Positions 43,428 through 54,069 of a stretch of DNA of 64,000 bases are shown here, piece after piece. Within the stretch, counting starts at the first letter, position 1; each line of letters starts with the position of its first letter. The stretch is taken from positions 93,501-157,500 of the forward strand of contig JAQMWT010000050.1 in assembly GCA_029834535.1 (NCBI GenBank), written 5' to 3'. A model generated the notes under the pieces. It made no database searches. It was given only the letters and a program-made list of their open reading frames with translations, and was not told where the DNA came from. The position numbers were made by a program, and so were the translations under genes. The stretch is from Chrysophaeum taylorii (taxonomy: Eukaryota > Sar > Pelagophyceae > Pelagomonadales > Pelagomonadaceae).

Positions 43428-45671
43428 TCAATGTATGAATACTGAGAGGTTTCTTCGGAAGCAGAGTAATAAATATGTGCATGGGGTCCATTGGGGATCA
43501 ACAAGGGTGTTAGCTAAACAAAGGGGAAGGAAGACATAATGAACTAACAAACGAAAGCTAACATAAGAGACATACGAAGAGTGACAGGAGGAAACAGAAG
43601 CGACAGAGGAAACAGAATCGACATTGTGACAGGATGAGACAGAATCGCCCGTATAATAGTTTGTTGGTTGTTGTAACGCGCGTTGGTCGACTTTGCGCGG
43701 TCGGCCCCGTCTGGCGCGACGTAATGGTGCACGTTTCGTCCTGCCCGGTAACAGTGTATTCAGTGACGGTTGAGTTGTTTCAGGGGTGATCAGTCCCGAT
43801 AAGGCCGGCTCCGGAGCATCAAAAACAGAAGACATGGGCGCGATTGCGGAAGATAAACGAGGGTCGTAATAAAATAAGTCAGGAAAACGAGAATCCACTA
43901 GAGACGGAGGAAGGGGTTGAGAGGACAGTGACTTACGCAGAGCGAAATTTTCGTCAAAAACAACATCAATCGAGGTGTGGATGACAGGACCTGTGGGGCG
44001 TTGAAGCAATATGCGATATCCAGGGCCTGCAGAGGGATACCCAATGAAGATACCGGTTATAGCTTTGGTAGGCCATTTGTCGCCAGTGAGAATTGCTGCT
44101 GGACAGCCCCAAACACGAAGAAAATCGACACGTGGGAGAGTTTCATGTAGCATTTCATATGGCGTCATATATCCAGGATTAGAGGCATTTGGCATACGCT
44201 CAGAGATGAAGTCAGCCGTTTCCATGGCCCAACGCCAAAAATCAGGTGGACGGTGCGCATGTACCAAAAGAGTGCGAGTAATATCAGCGGTTGCGCGATG
44301 AGAGCGTTCCACAACACCGGAAAAAGCGTGCGCCTGTGAAGTTTTGGACTGAGCTGCAGGAGCACGTTTGAGAGCGATGTTGTTGCCCAGACAGAAGGTT
44401 TCGAATTGGCCCATAAGAGAGCGGTCACGATCGGTGTAGATGAGGGCAATGCGATATCCGAATGGGCGAACCACGGTAGACAGAAAAAGTTCGAGTTGAC
44501 GAGCGTTCGTAAGTGCATCGTGTCGTGGAGCAAAGTAACGCGTGCGGCGGCGCGCATGATCATCGACAAACGTGAGGATCGCACGATCTTGATATATGAA
44601 GGATGGGACGCCTGCAAACATGAGATCGGCGTGGATAATAAGGTAGGGCGCAACGGCACGTGGACGAGACAAAGGCTCGGAGGCAGGAAGCGAAGTGGAA
44701 GCGGAAGCATGAGCTTTACGTTGGCCAACATGCGCAGCATGCATTTTACCAAGAGCACAAACAGGACAAAAAGAAAGAGACGCGGAGCTCGGGAAAAGCG
44801 GGGCGCTAACAGCGAGAGAAGACAACCGGCGGATGTAAGAGGGACTGTAATGACCAAGACGAGCATGCCAAAGGTCGAAGGTAAGTTGAGTGCGCTGAGA
44901 CACAGCGGGAAACGCACAAGGGTCATGGACACGGAGGCAAGAGGAAAATGCCACTAAAGGTGAAACGAAGTCCGCGTAGGGCGCAGCGGTCGTATTGCCG
45001 ATCCAACAGACGATCAAAAGAAGACCACAGCGACGAAGCAGGGGAATAACGTGATGCGTTTGGCGGTGACGTAAAATACGTTGCAGATGAGCAGGGCCAA
45101 CGGCCTGAATGGTGTGGCAATCGTAACCAACGTGCTCAAGGGCATGATCCGAAAGAATCCGTTTGTCACCAAGGCCAGGAGAGATGAGGGTATGCGGGAA
45201 CGCGACATGGATACCATGAGGGGCGGAAAGAGTGGGTGCAGGAGAAGGAAGACCACGATTGTCAAGAGGACCAGTTGAAGGAAACGTTAAGTGAGCAGTG
45301 CCGGAACCGGAAACCAAGCCAGTGCCGAGTGCAGAAGTGATGGAGTAATGCTGAGTATTGTCAAGGTCAGTGAAACCAGATGAAGAATTGAAGAGGCTGA
45401 CGTTGGCACCGGTCTCGTAGACAACGAGACGAAGGTTGGTGCTGTGAAGGTAGTCGCGCTCACGGGCGGTGAGCAGAGCGGTAAGGGCGTTGGTGGAGGA
45501 AAGGACTTGGTGAATGGAGGGGGAGATGGAAAGAAGGTGGAAATTGAAAGACGGGTAGGTGGGTGCAGAAAGGGATGGGTCAGGAAGGGAGACAGCGCTG
45601 GAAGGCGGGACAGAGGGTGTGGTGGAGGGTGGCAACGCAAGAAGCGGCGGAGAGGATTGAGATGGAGGCAA
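43428..45671 (-). CDS. Copia protease-integrase polyprotein segment
   Basis: 747-codon open frame. The protease-like site is YETGANVSLF (DTGA altered to ETGA). The GAG-pre-integrase HHCC-type region is LWHARLGH...CPVCALGKMHAAH. The integrase core has D (IIHADLMF), D (IYTDRD) and E (GVVERSHR) in order, then FWRWAMETADFISERMP and WGCPAAILTG..W. It inserts the cDNA copy into chromosomes. The frame is uninterrupted, but the Asp-to-Glu change in the protease triad suggests decay. Confidence 0.85.
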   Translation of the reverse strand: MPPSQSSPPLLALPPSTTPSVPPSSAVSLPDPSLSAPTYPSFNFHLLSISPSIHQVLSSTNALTALLTARERDYLHSTNLRLVVYETGANVSLFNSSSGFTDLDNTQHYSITSALGTGLVSGSGTAHLTFPSTGPLDNRGLPSPAPTLSAPHGIHVAFPHTLISPGLGDKRILSDHALEHVGYDCHTIQAVGPAHLQRILRHRQTHHVIPLLRRCGLLLIVCWIGNTTAAPYADFVSPLVAFSSCLRVHDPCAFPAVSQRTQLTFDLWHARLGHYSPSYIRRLSSLAVSAPLFPSSASLSFCPVCALGKMHAAHVGQRKAHASASTSLPASEPLSRPRAVAPYLIIHADLMFAGVPSFIYQDRAILTFVDDHARRRTRYFAPRHDALTNARQLELFLSTVVRPFGYRIALIYTDRDRSLMGQFETFCLGNNIALKRAPAAQSKTSQAHAFSGVVERSHRATADITRTLLVHAHRPPDFWRWAMETADFISERMPNASNPGYMTPYEMLHETLPRVDFLRVWGCPAAILTGDKWPTKAITGIFIGYPSAGPGYRILLQRPTGPVIHTSIDVVFDENFALRKSLSSQPLPPSLVDSRFPDLFYYDPRLSSAIAPMSSVFDAPEPALSGLITPETTQPSLNTLLPGRTKRAPLRRARRGRPRKVDQRALQQPTNYYTGDSVSSCHNVDSVSSVASVSSCHSSYVSYVSFRLLVHYVFLPLCLANTLVDPQWTPCTYLLLCFRRNLSVFIH

Positions 45672-45779
45672 GAGTGGGATGGGGGCGGGAAGATAGTTTT
45701 GGTAGAAGGGTGGATGGGGTCTAGGTGGGTATTGGGGATTGGACCGAGGTGGGTATTGGGGATTTGACCGACGTGGGTA

Positions 45780-46592
45780 TTAGTGTTGATGCCGAGGGCG
45801 GGCGGTAGCTTGTGAGAGCAAATAGCGCTGGCGCTTATGACAATCTTTCTGGTGATGGCCAGGAATACCACAAAAGTGACAAAGATCAGTATGGCGTGGG
45901 CGCTTGCGATGGAAACCACGGGAAAATGAAGATGATGGTCGGTTACGGAAAGAAGTTCGAAAAGATGGGCGAGGGCTAGAACGGTGTTGGGAGCGCAAAG
46001 CATTGAGGCGATGAAGGTATTTATCAGAAGGATGGTTGGTACGACCGTAAAAGTTGGAACGTTCACGATGACGGGGACTTTCACGGAACGTAGCATGGAC
46101 AAGCGCAGACTTGGTCTGAAGATAATCAAAAACTTTACTGTGGAGGCGATCAACGAAACCATCATATGTGCGCAGTTTAGGATCAAGTGCAATGAGATCC
46201 TTCGACAAGATCGAGTCGGGGATTTTCGTCTGAAGCAATTGCAATGCACAGTGTGTCAGGGAAGTCTTGATGATGCCGAGCAACTTGAACACCAGTGATG
46301 AACTTGTTAAGAAAAGACTCAAGTTCATCGATATTGTTGCACACCAAGGAATGCAGTGAAGCAATTTCAGACTGAGCGACACGATCTCCATGGCCCATGT
46401 AAACATCAGGATGCTATTCCAAGTGTCAGTGGTCAAGATAATGCGATCACCGGTGGAAATGATCATGTTTTCCTGGCGCCGGGTCCATTGGTGAAAAAGA
46501 TGTCGCTCACCACCGAAGGCATCGAGTTTTTGCGAAAGCTTGCTATCTTTAATTTCGATCGAGGACATGATAAACGATAACGAACCGAGCAC
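45780..46592 (-). pseudogene. Copia gag with zinc knuckle
   Basis: 270-codon frame. The C-terminal basic region ends in a CCHC zinc knuckle CHFCGIPGHHQKDC, which binds element RNA in the particle. The N-terminal FHQWTRRQENMIISTGDRI is homologous to the fragment at 39690. The middle conserved segment (GHGDRVAQSEIASLHSLVCN) is in a different frame (46183..46398), implying two compensating frameshifts. Confidence 0.75.
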
Positions 46593-46651
46593 GTAGCAAT
46601 GAACTGAAGCCGAGGAGGTGTCGCCACGAAGTCAAGCAGAGGCTCAACCGT

Positions 46652-46669
46652 GGAGAACACCTGCTGCCA
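46652..46669 (-). other. Copia primer-binding-site candidate
   Basis: On the minus strand TGGCAGCAGGTGTTCTCC starts directly after the 5' LTR. TGG complements a tRNA CCA end; the tRNA is not identified. Confidence 0.5.
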
Positions 46670-46767
46670 TGTTACGACTGGAATGAGGCGTTAGACTATA
46701 GCGATAAGAGGATGACGTAGGGATATTGGATACGTGGTGCAGGGGTAAGTGTCATAGCTTCCTCACA
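46670..46767 (-). repeat. Copia 5' LTR (98 bp)
   Basis: Near-identical to the 3' LTR. Its outer end lies 51 bp upstream of the 2OG oxygenase start codon. Confidence 0.85.
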
Positions 46768-46818
46768 TGACTTTCCCCTAATAATAATGGTCGACTAGGG
46801 CTTATTATTACTACTGCT

Positions 46819-47988
46819 ATGGTAGGAATAATGGGGGAGAAGACAAGAAAGAGAAGATGTCGTCGGCGCTGCTTTGGCCTCCGGCAGGCCGGATGCGGCG
46901 TGGTTGTGTTTGCGGTGTGCGTGTGGTGGATGTGGCCTCGCGACGATGATGTGGTCGAGGAGCAAAGGCGTCGTCGGTACTTGCGGCCGTTCGGCGGAGC
47001 GACGAGAGCCGATGCCATCGCGCGCGCGATCGTGGATGGAGGAATCGAAGAGCACGAGGCGAAAATATCGAGCGTGGTGCACTCCATCAACGGGAAGCGG
47101 GCCGTGGTGATCGACGGCGCGATCGGGGAACGCGAGCGGCGCCGGGTCGCCGACCGGTACGTAAAGCTGACGGGAGACGCGGCTCAGCAAGGCTGGCATC
47201 GCGAGAAGGCTAGCGACTTTAGCCTCGAACACAACGCCATGGCCAAGGACATGCCGTTCGAGGAATGCGATGGTGCAGCGCTGGCCGTGATCCGGAGTTT
47301 GTTGCCGCATTTTTTCGACCGGTGCGATCCGGAACGACCGGCGTGGGTGACGCGGTGTTCTCTCTATATGCAGACTTTCATCGATGTCGACGAAGCTCAC
47401 GAAGATAGATCCCACGACGCAAAGGGATTCTCGGTGACGGCGATCTGGTATCCGCACGAGCGATGGCACGCGCACTGGGGTGGCGAGACCGTCTTTCTTT
47501 CCGGATCAAACCCGGACGCGGAGCTCGTGTTGCCGGTTCTTCCCAAGCCCGGCCGCCTCCTTCTCTTCGACTCGGAGATTTCGCACATGGCCAAACCCGC
47601 GACGCCCATCGCGGAACCGTTTCGCCCCTCGGCGATTTCCCACGTCGTCCTTCCCTCGACCCGTACGACGGGAAATCGCTTTTCTTTCGTCCTGCGGACG
47701 CTCTGCTCGACGCGCTCGATCGAAGAGTTGATCGCCATTGTCGACACGCACCCCGAAGATGGCAAACTCTCGCGCCAAGAGGCGATGCAACTATTTCGCT
47801 TCCTCGAGTTCGACAGGCCCGACGGTGCCTACCAGCGCCTCGGTCGCATCGCCGGGTCTCGAGTTGCGCACTTCACGGCGGACCATCTCAAGCGCTTCTT
47901 CGACGTTCGATACGCCCAAGACGCGCCGCGCGACCCCCCCATCGGCCCGGACACCCTCTACAACAACAACGTTACCTCGCACCTCTAG
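46819..47988 (+). CDS. 2OG-Fe(II) dioxygenase, prolyl 4-hydroxylase type, with EF-hand
   Basis: 389 aa from ATG 46819. A basic N-terminus then a transmembrane anchor (CGVVVFAVCVWWMW) make it a type II membrane protein, probably in the ER/Golgi. The catalytic jelly roll has RCSLYMQTFIDVDEAHED (iron ligands H194 and D196), GGETVFL, PGRLLLFDSEISHMAKP (distal His266) and RFSFVLRT. A C-terminal DTHPEDGKLSRQEAMQLFRF resembles an EF-hand. It likely hydroxylates proline or related residues using 2-oxoglutarate and O2. A Copia element sits 51 bp upstream of the ATG. Confidence 0.85.
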   Translation: MVGIMGEKTRKRRCRRRCFGLRQAGCGVVVFAVCVWWMWPRDDDVVEEQRRRRYLRPFGGATRADAIARAIVDGGIEEHEAKISSVVHSINGKRAVVIDGAIGERERRRVADRYVKLTGDAAQQGWHREKASDFSLEHNAMAKDMPFEECDGAALAVIRSLLPHFFDRCDPERPAWVTRCSLYMQTFIDVDEAHEDRSHDAKGFSVTAIWYPHERWHAHWGGETVFLSGSNPDAELVLPVLPKPGRLLLFDSEISHMAKPATPIAEPFRPSAISHVVLPSTRTTGNRFSFVLRTLCSTRSIEELIAIVDTHPEDGKLSRQEAMQLFRFLEFDRPDGAYQRLGRIAGSRVAHFTADHLKRFFDVRYAQDAPRDPPIGPDTLYNNNVTSHL

Positions 47989-48369
47989 GGGGATACCATA
48001 GGGAGCAAAGAACCCTGGAACCCACCCCTATCAAAACCACTTCTCTGAAAAGGTGCCGGGGAGAGTCGCGAAGGGTTGTTTGAGAGGAAGTCGACTGATA
48101 AGCAAGCAGGGGCGTTGCCAGCCGGGAACGTCGACTGCTTAGAAGAGGGGGGGCTTGGCCCTTGGGGTCCAAGTAGTAACGCTTTTTTTTTTCCCACCAG
48201 CTTCTGCTGCCGCAACGTCCTCGGTGTGTCTGCGCCCCGCGACGCAGAGGCAATCTTCCGCGCTCGCCCTTTTTGCACTGGAGATCATTCTCGCACCTTG
48301 GGACGACGCGGCGGACGAGTAGCCTCGGCACCGCGGCGGCCAAAGCCCTCTAGCACCTCGTTGACCGGC
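47989..48369. other. Intergenic with LINE-terminus-like motif
   Basis: No gene. GTCGACTGCTTAGAAGAGGGG near 48130-48150 resembles the LINE 3' terminus (minus), and GTCGACTGATAAGC at 48090 is a weaker one. A T-tract lies at 48183-48192. Confidence 0.5.
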
Positions 48370-49110
48370 GGGCTCTGTTGTTGTTGTTGTTGTTGTTGTT
48401 GTTGTCCCTGGATACTATCTATCCCGGCTCGCTTTGGTACTGCCCGATTATTTCCGAGCCAGCAATGAGATGCGCCAACGTTGGCGCCACCTTGTTGTCT
48501 CCACAAAAGCTTGGCGCGGAATCTCGCGGATGCGTGGGCTGGCCTCAGCACCGAACTCCGCGCGACGATGGTTTCTCGAGACGGGCGCGAGCTCCTCCGG
48601 CGATTCCCGCCAACGTCCAGACGGCCCGCGATTTCGTCTCCATGGATGTTCTTGTCAAACCTACCTTTCAGCCTCGCTCTCGTCGTGGCATCTTAACCTC
48701 GTGGGATTCATCTTACGTTTGCTCGTGGCCCGCCCGTCGCCCAACCACTGGTGGGCAGTGCGCCCAATACTTTGATTATCCATCTCCGAAGTGTGAGGGC
48801 CTCGTGTGTGCATGCCTTCTGAGCACCGACCTACTCCTCGTCGCGCCTTATAAATTCATAACCAAAGAGCGCTTCGTCGTTCGCGACGCCAACAATCTAA
48901 CGTGATGACGTGCTCTACAGCATTGTCGCCAACCTCCGCGAGGTCTGCGTCCCTGTCCTGACCGTTATATTCGGCATCTTTGCCGACGACGTCGTCCCTC
49001 CCGCAGTCTGGTGCGCGTACACCAGTAGCCGAACGCCGCCTCGCCGGACATCCTCATCGCGCTCTAGCGCGAGCACCTCTAACGCTCACCTGAGGCACGA
49101 GGTATAATGC
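48370..49110 (+). pseudogene. LINE fragment (C-terminal domain), decayed
   Basis: Pieces in several frames match the C-terminal region of the LINE at 16266-18931: RWRHLVVSTKAW then AWAGLSTELRATMVSRDGRE versus RWHHLLASG, AWDGLRADLRTTLASRGGAG; QYFDYPSPKCEGLVCACLLS versus QYFGYPSPACSGLVGTRILS; IFGIFADDVVPP versus VFCIFADVVAPT. A (TTG)n run at 48376-48402 starts it. Both ends are truncated. Confidence 0.7.
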
Positions 49111-49755
<645 letters not shown>

Positions 49756-52183
49756 TCAGTCGAAGCTCATCCGACGGCACTTGGAATAATACATGTCGTC
49801 GTCGCCGCCAGGTAGGTGCCTGGACTTCGTGCGGGGGGACGGCGCGAGTATGTGGTGCGAGGCGTCACGCTCGACATCCGAGGCGGTGGGCGTCGAGGTA
49901 GCAGCCTCCTCGACCACGGCGAGGCGTGCACTCATACTCTGGATGTGGGCGTCGAGGTTATCAAGTTTTTCCATGACGGCTTCGGCGAAGCCCGCCGGAA
50001 GCGTCGCGTCCCCGCTGGCAACGAGTGTCGAGCCTGCGAACCTGTTGTTGGGCTTGAGGTCGATGTCGGAGTTCTGTTCGGCAACGAGGTTAGAGCTCGG
50101 GACGTCAGCGAGCTGCTGGAGGAGCGTTTGTCGGCGCTGGATCGCCACAGCGCGGAGTTTGTCGATGACCTCGGGCATGGGCGAGAGCGCCTCGAGGAGG
50201 TGGACCTGGTCGAGCTCGTAGAGCGCCGAGGGTTTGACCGCGACGGCGGCCGACTCATACCTCTGGACGACAGAGAGCGCGACGAGCTCTCCAAATGTTT
50301 CGCCGGGACCGAGGAGGACGTGGGGCCTGGTGAAGGATGCCGTGATCGATTCGTCGAGCTCCTTCGAGCAGTCGTTTTCAACGGCTGCCCTGAAGGCTTC
50401 CTTGGCGGCGATCTGTTCGACGCGCGACGGCGCGTCGCTCTGTCTTCGCTCAGCGTTTCGGGAAAAAAATGAGGGCGCGTCGCTCGGTCGGCGCTCGCCG
50501 TTTCGCGTTCCCGCGATACTCTTGGTGCTCTCTCGGTCCATACCCTCGATTGGGTGCCCTTCCTCGACTTGGTCGTACTCGCCGATCGTCATAAAAGAGA
50601 GCGCAATTTTCCCGGCGACGATAACGTGCATGCTCGTGCCGACCTCGTCTTTGTAGTGGACCAATTCGCCTACGAGAGCATCGCATCGCGTCGAACGACG
50701 AGAGGAGACAGAAGGAGGACGCACCGGCGGCGACCGGGACGGGCCGGAGGATGGGGTTGAGCTTGCCGAGGATGGTTGGCGAGAGGTCGCCGAAGAGCGG
50801 CGAATGGCGGATCGCGTCGGGAGTCAGATATCTGCCGAGCTCCTGGCGGAGCGCGGGATCGAGGTCGTTGAGGATGGCCTGCTCATCGAGGGCCGTGCGC
50901 TCTTGGAGGAAGGACTTGAAGTACGAGCGGACCTTGCGACGAAGGCTTCGAGGGAGGTGGTTGAAGTTGAGCCAGGCGTTGACGGTGGCCATCTTTTCGT
51001 TGTAGGCCCGCGAGTTGGCGTCGGTGACTGCGACGAGACCTGCGATGATGCCGATGACGTAGCTGAAGTAGACGCAGCCGATGCCGGTCGCGACCATCGT
51101 ATAGGTCCGCTCGCGGTCAGAGCGCGGGATGATGTCGCCGTAGCCAACTGTCGTCATCGTCGTAAGCGCCCAGTACATAGCTGCGAGGTACTTGCGGCGG
51201 ATGGACCAGTCGGCGGCGGAAATTCTACACTCGCGCGGCTGGAGTTGTGCGCACGAGACGGGCGTCGAGTACTCGAGGGTACGCTCGTCGCAGCAGTCGC
51301 TGTCGTAGGTGACCATGTACTCGGCGAGAAATCCGTCTCCATTTAGAGCCATGAAGCACGCCATGAAGTGGCAGAGGATGAAGCTCGAGCCGATTATCCG
51401 GATGGATTCGATGAGGACCTTTGCCGAAATCGAGACCATGAACTCCTCGATAATCTCGACGAAACCCGAGTCGATGAAGAGTTTGATGAGCTTTGAGATG
51501 CGAAGCATCTTGAGGCCTCGGAACAACTTGCCGACCTTCAACACCTTGGCGGCCTGGATGTCGCCAAAGCTCGGTCCGAGGATCACTTCGAGCGGGATCG
51601 AGCTGACGAAATCGAGCCAAAACCACGTCCGAAGATAGTTGCGAGCAATGAGGCGCCGGTTCATCACGAGGACATCGTGCTTTATATAGCCCGTGTTGAA
51701 GTTGAGCATGATGTCGATGCCGAACGCGATGTCGATTATGTAGTCGCACAGCACCATCGCCCGAGTCGACTCGACGCCAAAGCTGAGGTAGAACGGGAAC
51801 GCAAAGGCGATGTAGACGACGAATACGAGCAAATGGATGTCCCACACGAGGCGTTTGAGGCCGGCGGGGTGCAGCACGAGCGTTAGCTGCTCGCGGCCGC
51901 CCATGGAGTTTCTCCTCGAGAGCCCCGAGCCCGGGATTGGAATAATGCCCTCGAAGGACCTGGAGAGTCGTTGGAAACCTCTTCTTCCATGGGTCGAAGA
52001 CGTCTCCGGATCCAACGCGCCACCAGGCGGCGTCGAAAGTGACCGCGTCTCCGCCTTGTTGTTGTTGTTGTTGTTGTTGTTGTTCTCCTCGTCACTCTGC
52101 GCCTCCGCAAAAAAATTGTTATTATTGTTGTCGTCATCATCATCACTCTTAATAATAATAATATCATGGATCGTCGAGTCCAT
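49756..52183 (-). CDS. Voltage-gated K+ channel of EAG/CNG superfamily
   Basis: Predicted exons 52183..50725 and 50669..49756 (minus; 55-nt GT..AG intron), 790 aa from ATG 52183. The N-terminus is acidic with Asn runs from (AAC)n. Six transmembrane segments follow: S1 WDIHLLVFVVYIAFAF, S4 KVLKVGKLFRGLKMLRISKL, and the pore MYWALTTMTTVGYGDI with the K+-selective GYG. A C-linker (RSLRRKVRSYFKSFLQ) leads to a cyclic-nucleotide-binding-like domain (ELVHYKDEVGTSMHVIVAGKI...LLGPGETFGELVAL). That domain is split by a ~85-residue polar insert with two RR.SDAPS repeats. Ends in a coiled-coil segment. It conducts K+ across a membrane; nucleotide gating is uncertain. Confidence 0.87.
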
Positions 52184-52268
52184 TGCGGGGTGGGTCACGA
52201 AGAAGAGGAAGCCCTTGGTCGTGCGCCACCTTGGCGGCGCCCATGGGGGTAAGAAGAACAACTAGGCC

Positions 52269-52297
<29 letters not shown>
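52269..52297 (+). repeat. (CAG)n microsatellite
   Basis: About nine CAG units upstream of the channel gene, in the divergent region shared with the ADPRM-like gene. Confidence 0.8.
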
Positions 52298-52299
<2 letters not shown>

Positions 52300-52497
52300 C
52301 ATACGATGATTCGACTCGGTCGTTACGGTTTGATACCGATTATTGACGTCATCGCCCCCTGGTCGGTCATCACGGTAATAAGGTGGTGGTGTGACGTTTA
52401 TTTTTCGGTCCGTTGAAAGAAAGTACGGCCGGCGCCGCCAGCTGTCTGGCGCGAGGACGACGTCATGATGGCGTAGTAGTAGTAGTAGATAAAATCG

Positions 52498-53511
52498 ATG
52501 CTCGCGGTTGCCCTGGTGGGTGTGGCCAGGGGGTACAGCCAGGCATTGTTCCGATTCGGGGTGATCGCCGACGTCCAGTACGCCGACATCGAGGATGGAC
52601 CGAATCACTCCCGAACTCGGACGAGACGGTACCGGCAGTCGCTCGAGACGTTGAGGGAGGCGAGCGAGGCGTTCGCGGATCTGGACTTTTGCGTCGCGCT
52701 GGGGGACGTGGTGGACACGAAGGCGTCGCGACTGCGGTGGTCAGCGCTCGAGTCGGTGAAGGAGGCGATGGGAAACGCGGGCAAGTGGCACGTTCCGCCC
52801 GGCAACCACGACCTGAGCGTGTTCGAGCGGAGCGAACTCCGATCGCTGCTCGCGAACGCGCCGGAAGACCGGCTCTACTACGACTGGGAGCCGGCGGTGG
52901 GGTGGCGGTGTGCCGTACTCGACGCTTACGAAATATCCGTCGTCGGAGGGGCGGGCGAACGGCGAGAACGAGGGGCTCGTCTCCTCGCGTCGAATAACCC
53001 TAACGTGGACCCGGCCTTTCCGACGAAATCCTCCTCGGAGACTCCCCGGGCGAGCTGGTTGGACGGCCTGACCGACGACAACGATTTTCGCTGGGTTCCC
53101 TATAACGGGGGTTACGGCGAAACTCAATTGAAGTGGTTCGAATGGATCTTGCGGGACGCTGATCTTAAGGGTCAAAAATTGATTGTCTTTTCCCACCCCC
53201 CCGTGTACCGCGAGGCCTCGAGACCAAACAACTGCGCCTGGGACTTCGACCGCATCCTTCGATCGATCGATCGTCGTCCGAACGTTCTCGCGCTCTTCTT
53301 CGCCGGACACGACCACGACGGCGGCTTCGCGGTGCGTTGTCCGGGCGAGCACCACCTCACGCCCCCCGCCCCCATCGAGTGTGCGGAGGGCGAGGTCGCC
53401 TACGGCACCGTTGCCGTCTTCCCCAACCACGTCGACATCCTCTGGACGGGCAAGACCCCCGTCAGCCCCGCCCATCCCTGGCCGACGCGTCTCCACTTTC
53501 CGCGCGCTTAA
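52498..53511 (+). CDS. ADPRM: Mn-dependent ADP-ribose/CDP-alcohol diphosphatase (ADPRM-like)
   Basis: 337 aa from ATG 52498, with a hydrophobic N-terminus (MLAVALVGVARG) that may be a signal peptide. Calcineurin-like phosphoesterase motifs in order: FGVIADVQYADI (D-x-Q instead of D-x-H, typical of ADPRM), CVALGDVVDT, PPGNHDLS, VFSHPPV and FFAGHDHDGGF. ADPRM hydrolyses ADP-ribose, CDP-choline and related nucleotides in a Mn2+-dependent way. It has a family-typical YNGGYGETQLKWFEWIL segment. Length agrees with homologues. Confidence 0.88.
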   Translation: MLAVALVGVARGYSQALFRFGVIADVQYADIEDGPNHSRTRTRRYRQSLETLREASEAFADLDFCVALGDVVDTKASRLRWSALESVKEAMGNAGKWHVPPGNHDLSVFERSELRSLLANAPEDRLYYDWEPAVGWRCAVLDAYEISVVGGAGERRERGARLLASNNPNVDPAFPTKSSSETPRASWLDGLTDDNDFRWVPYNGGYGETQLKWFEWILRDADLKGQKLIVFSHPPVYREASRPNNCAWDFDRILRSIDRRPNVLALFFAGHDHDGGFAVRCPGEHHLTPPAPIECAEGEVAYGTVAVFPNHVDILWTGKTPVSPAHPWPTRLHFPRA

Positions 53512-54069
53512 GAACCACACACGTGGGTGGGTGGGTGGGTGGGTGGCCAACATCAAGAATTGTGAACTCTGGCCATTCGTCCTATGAATGGGCGGATGGA
53601 ACTATGATCTCGCCGCCCCGCGATGATGATCGATCAGGAAAAGCGAGGGCTATCTATCTATCACTTTAAAAATAATAACAACTTACTTATTAAAGCGACG
53701 AGGAGGACTTACTTATTATTCGTTCCCTATCTTTGATCGATGAAACAACAACTATCCTACGTCATCAGAGAGAGCGCGAGATGAACTTTGAAGAGATTGA
53801 GCTAGTTTTTCTCTGGTCGAGTGCTACGCGCAGCACGCCGACGAGATGCGGAACGCCTTCGTCTACTTTTATCACGCGGTCCACCCCTTTTTTGATTGTA
53901 GAGCCGACAAGTGCGGCGGCTACGTTTTATTCTTCGACGAGTTCTTCGCTTTCTTTTTCTTCGCTCTTCTCGCCACGCTGCTTCTCCTCGCATCGGGTTT
54001 ACACCGCCGCTTCGTCGTCGTGGTTTCTTTGGCGACGCGACGCCTCTCACCACCCAGCGCGCCAAGATT
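53512..54069. other. Intergenic with possible truncated small membrane ORF
   Basis: (GTGG)n at 53523-53546. From ATG 53846 an open frame with a strong hydrophobic span (FFAFFFFALLATLLLLA) runs into the mobile element at 54070. It may be a gene cut by the insertion or chance; evidence is weak. Confidence 0.4.

Larger units (their letters stand above)
41524..46767 (-). mobile_element. Ty1/copia LTR retrotransposon with 5-bp target duplication
   Basis: Bounded by short LTRs (41524-41619 and 46670-46767; TG..CA ends) and a perfect 5-bp target-site duplication TGACT at 41519-41523 and 46768-46772. Coding order on the minus strand is gag, protease, integrase, RT, RNase H, the Copia arrangement. 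A primer-binding-site candidate abuts the right (5') LTR. gag and RT contain frameshifts, so it is not autonomous as read. The two LTRs differ by one 2-bp indel and about one substitution, suggesting recent insertion. Confidence 0.92.
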
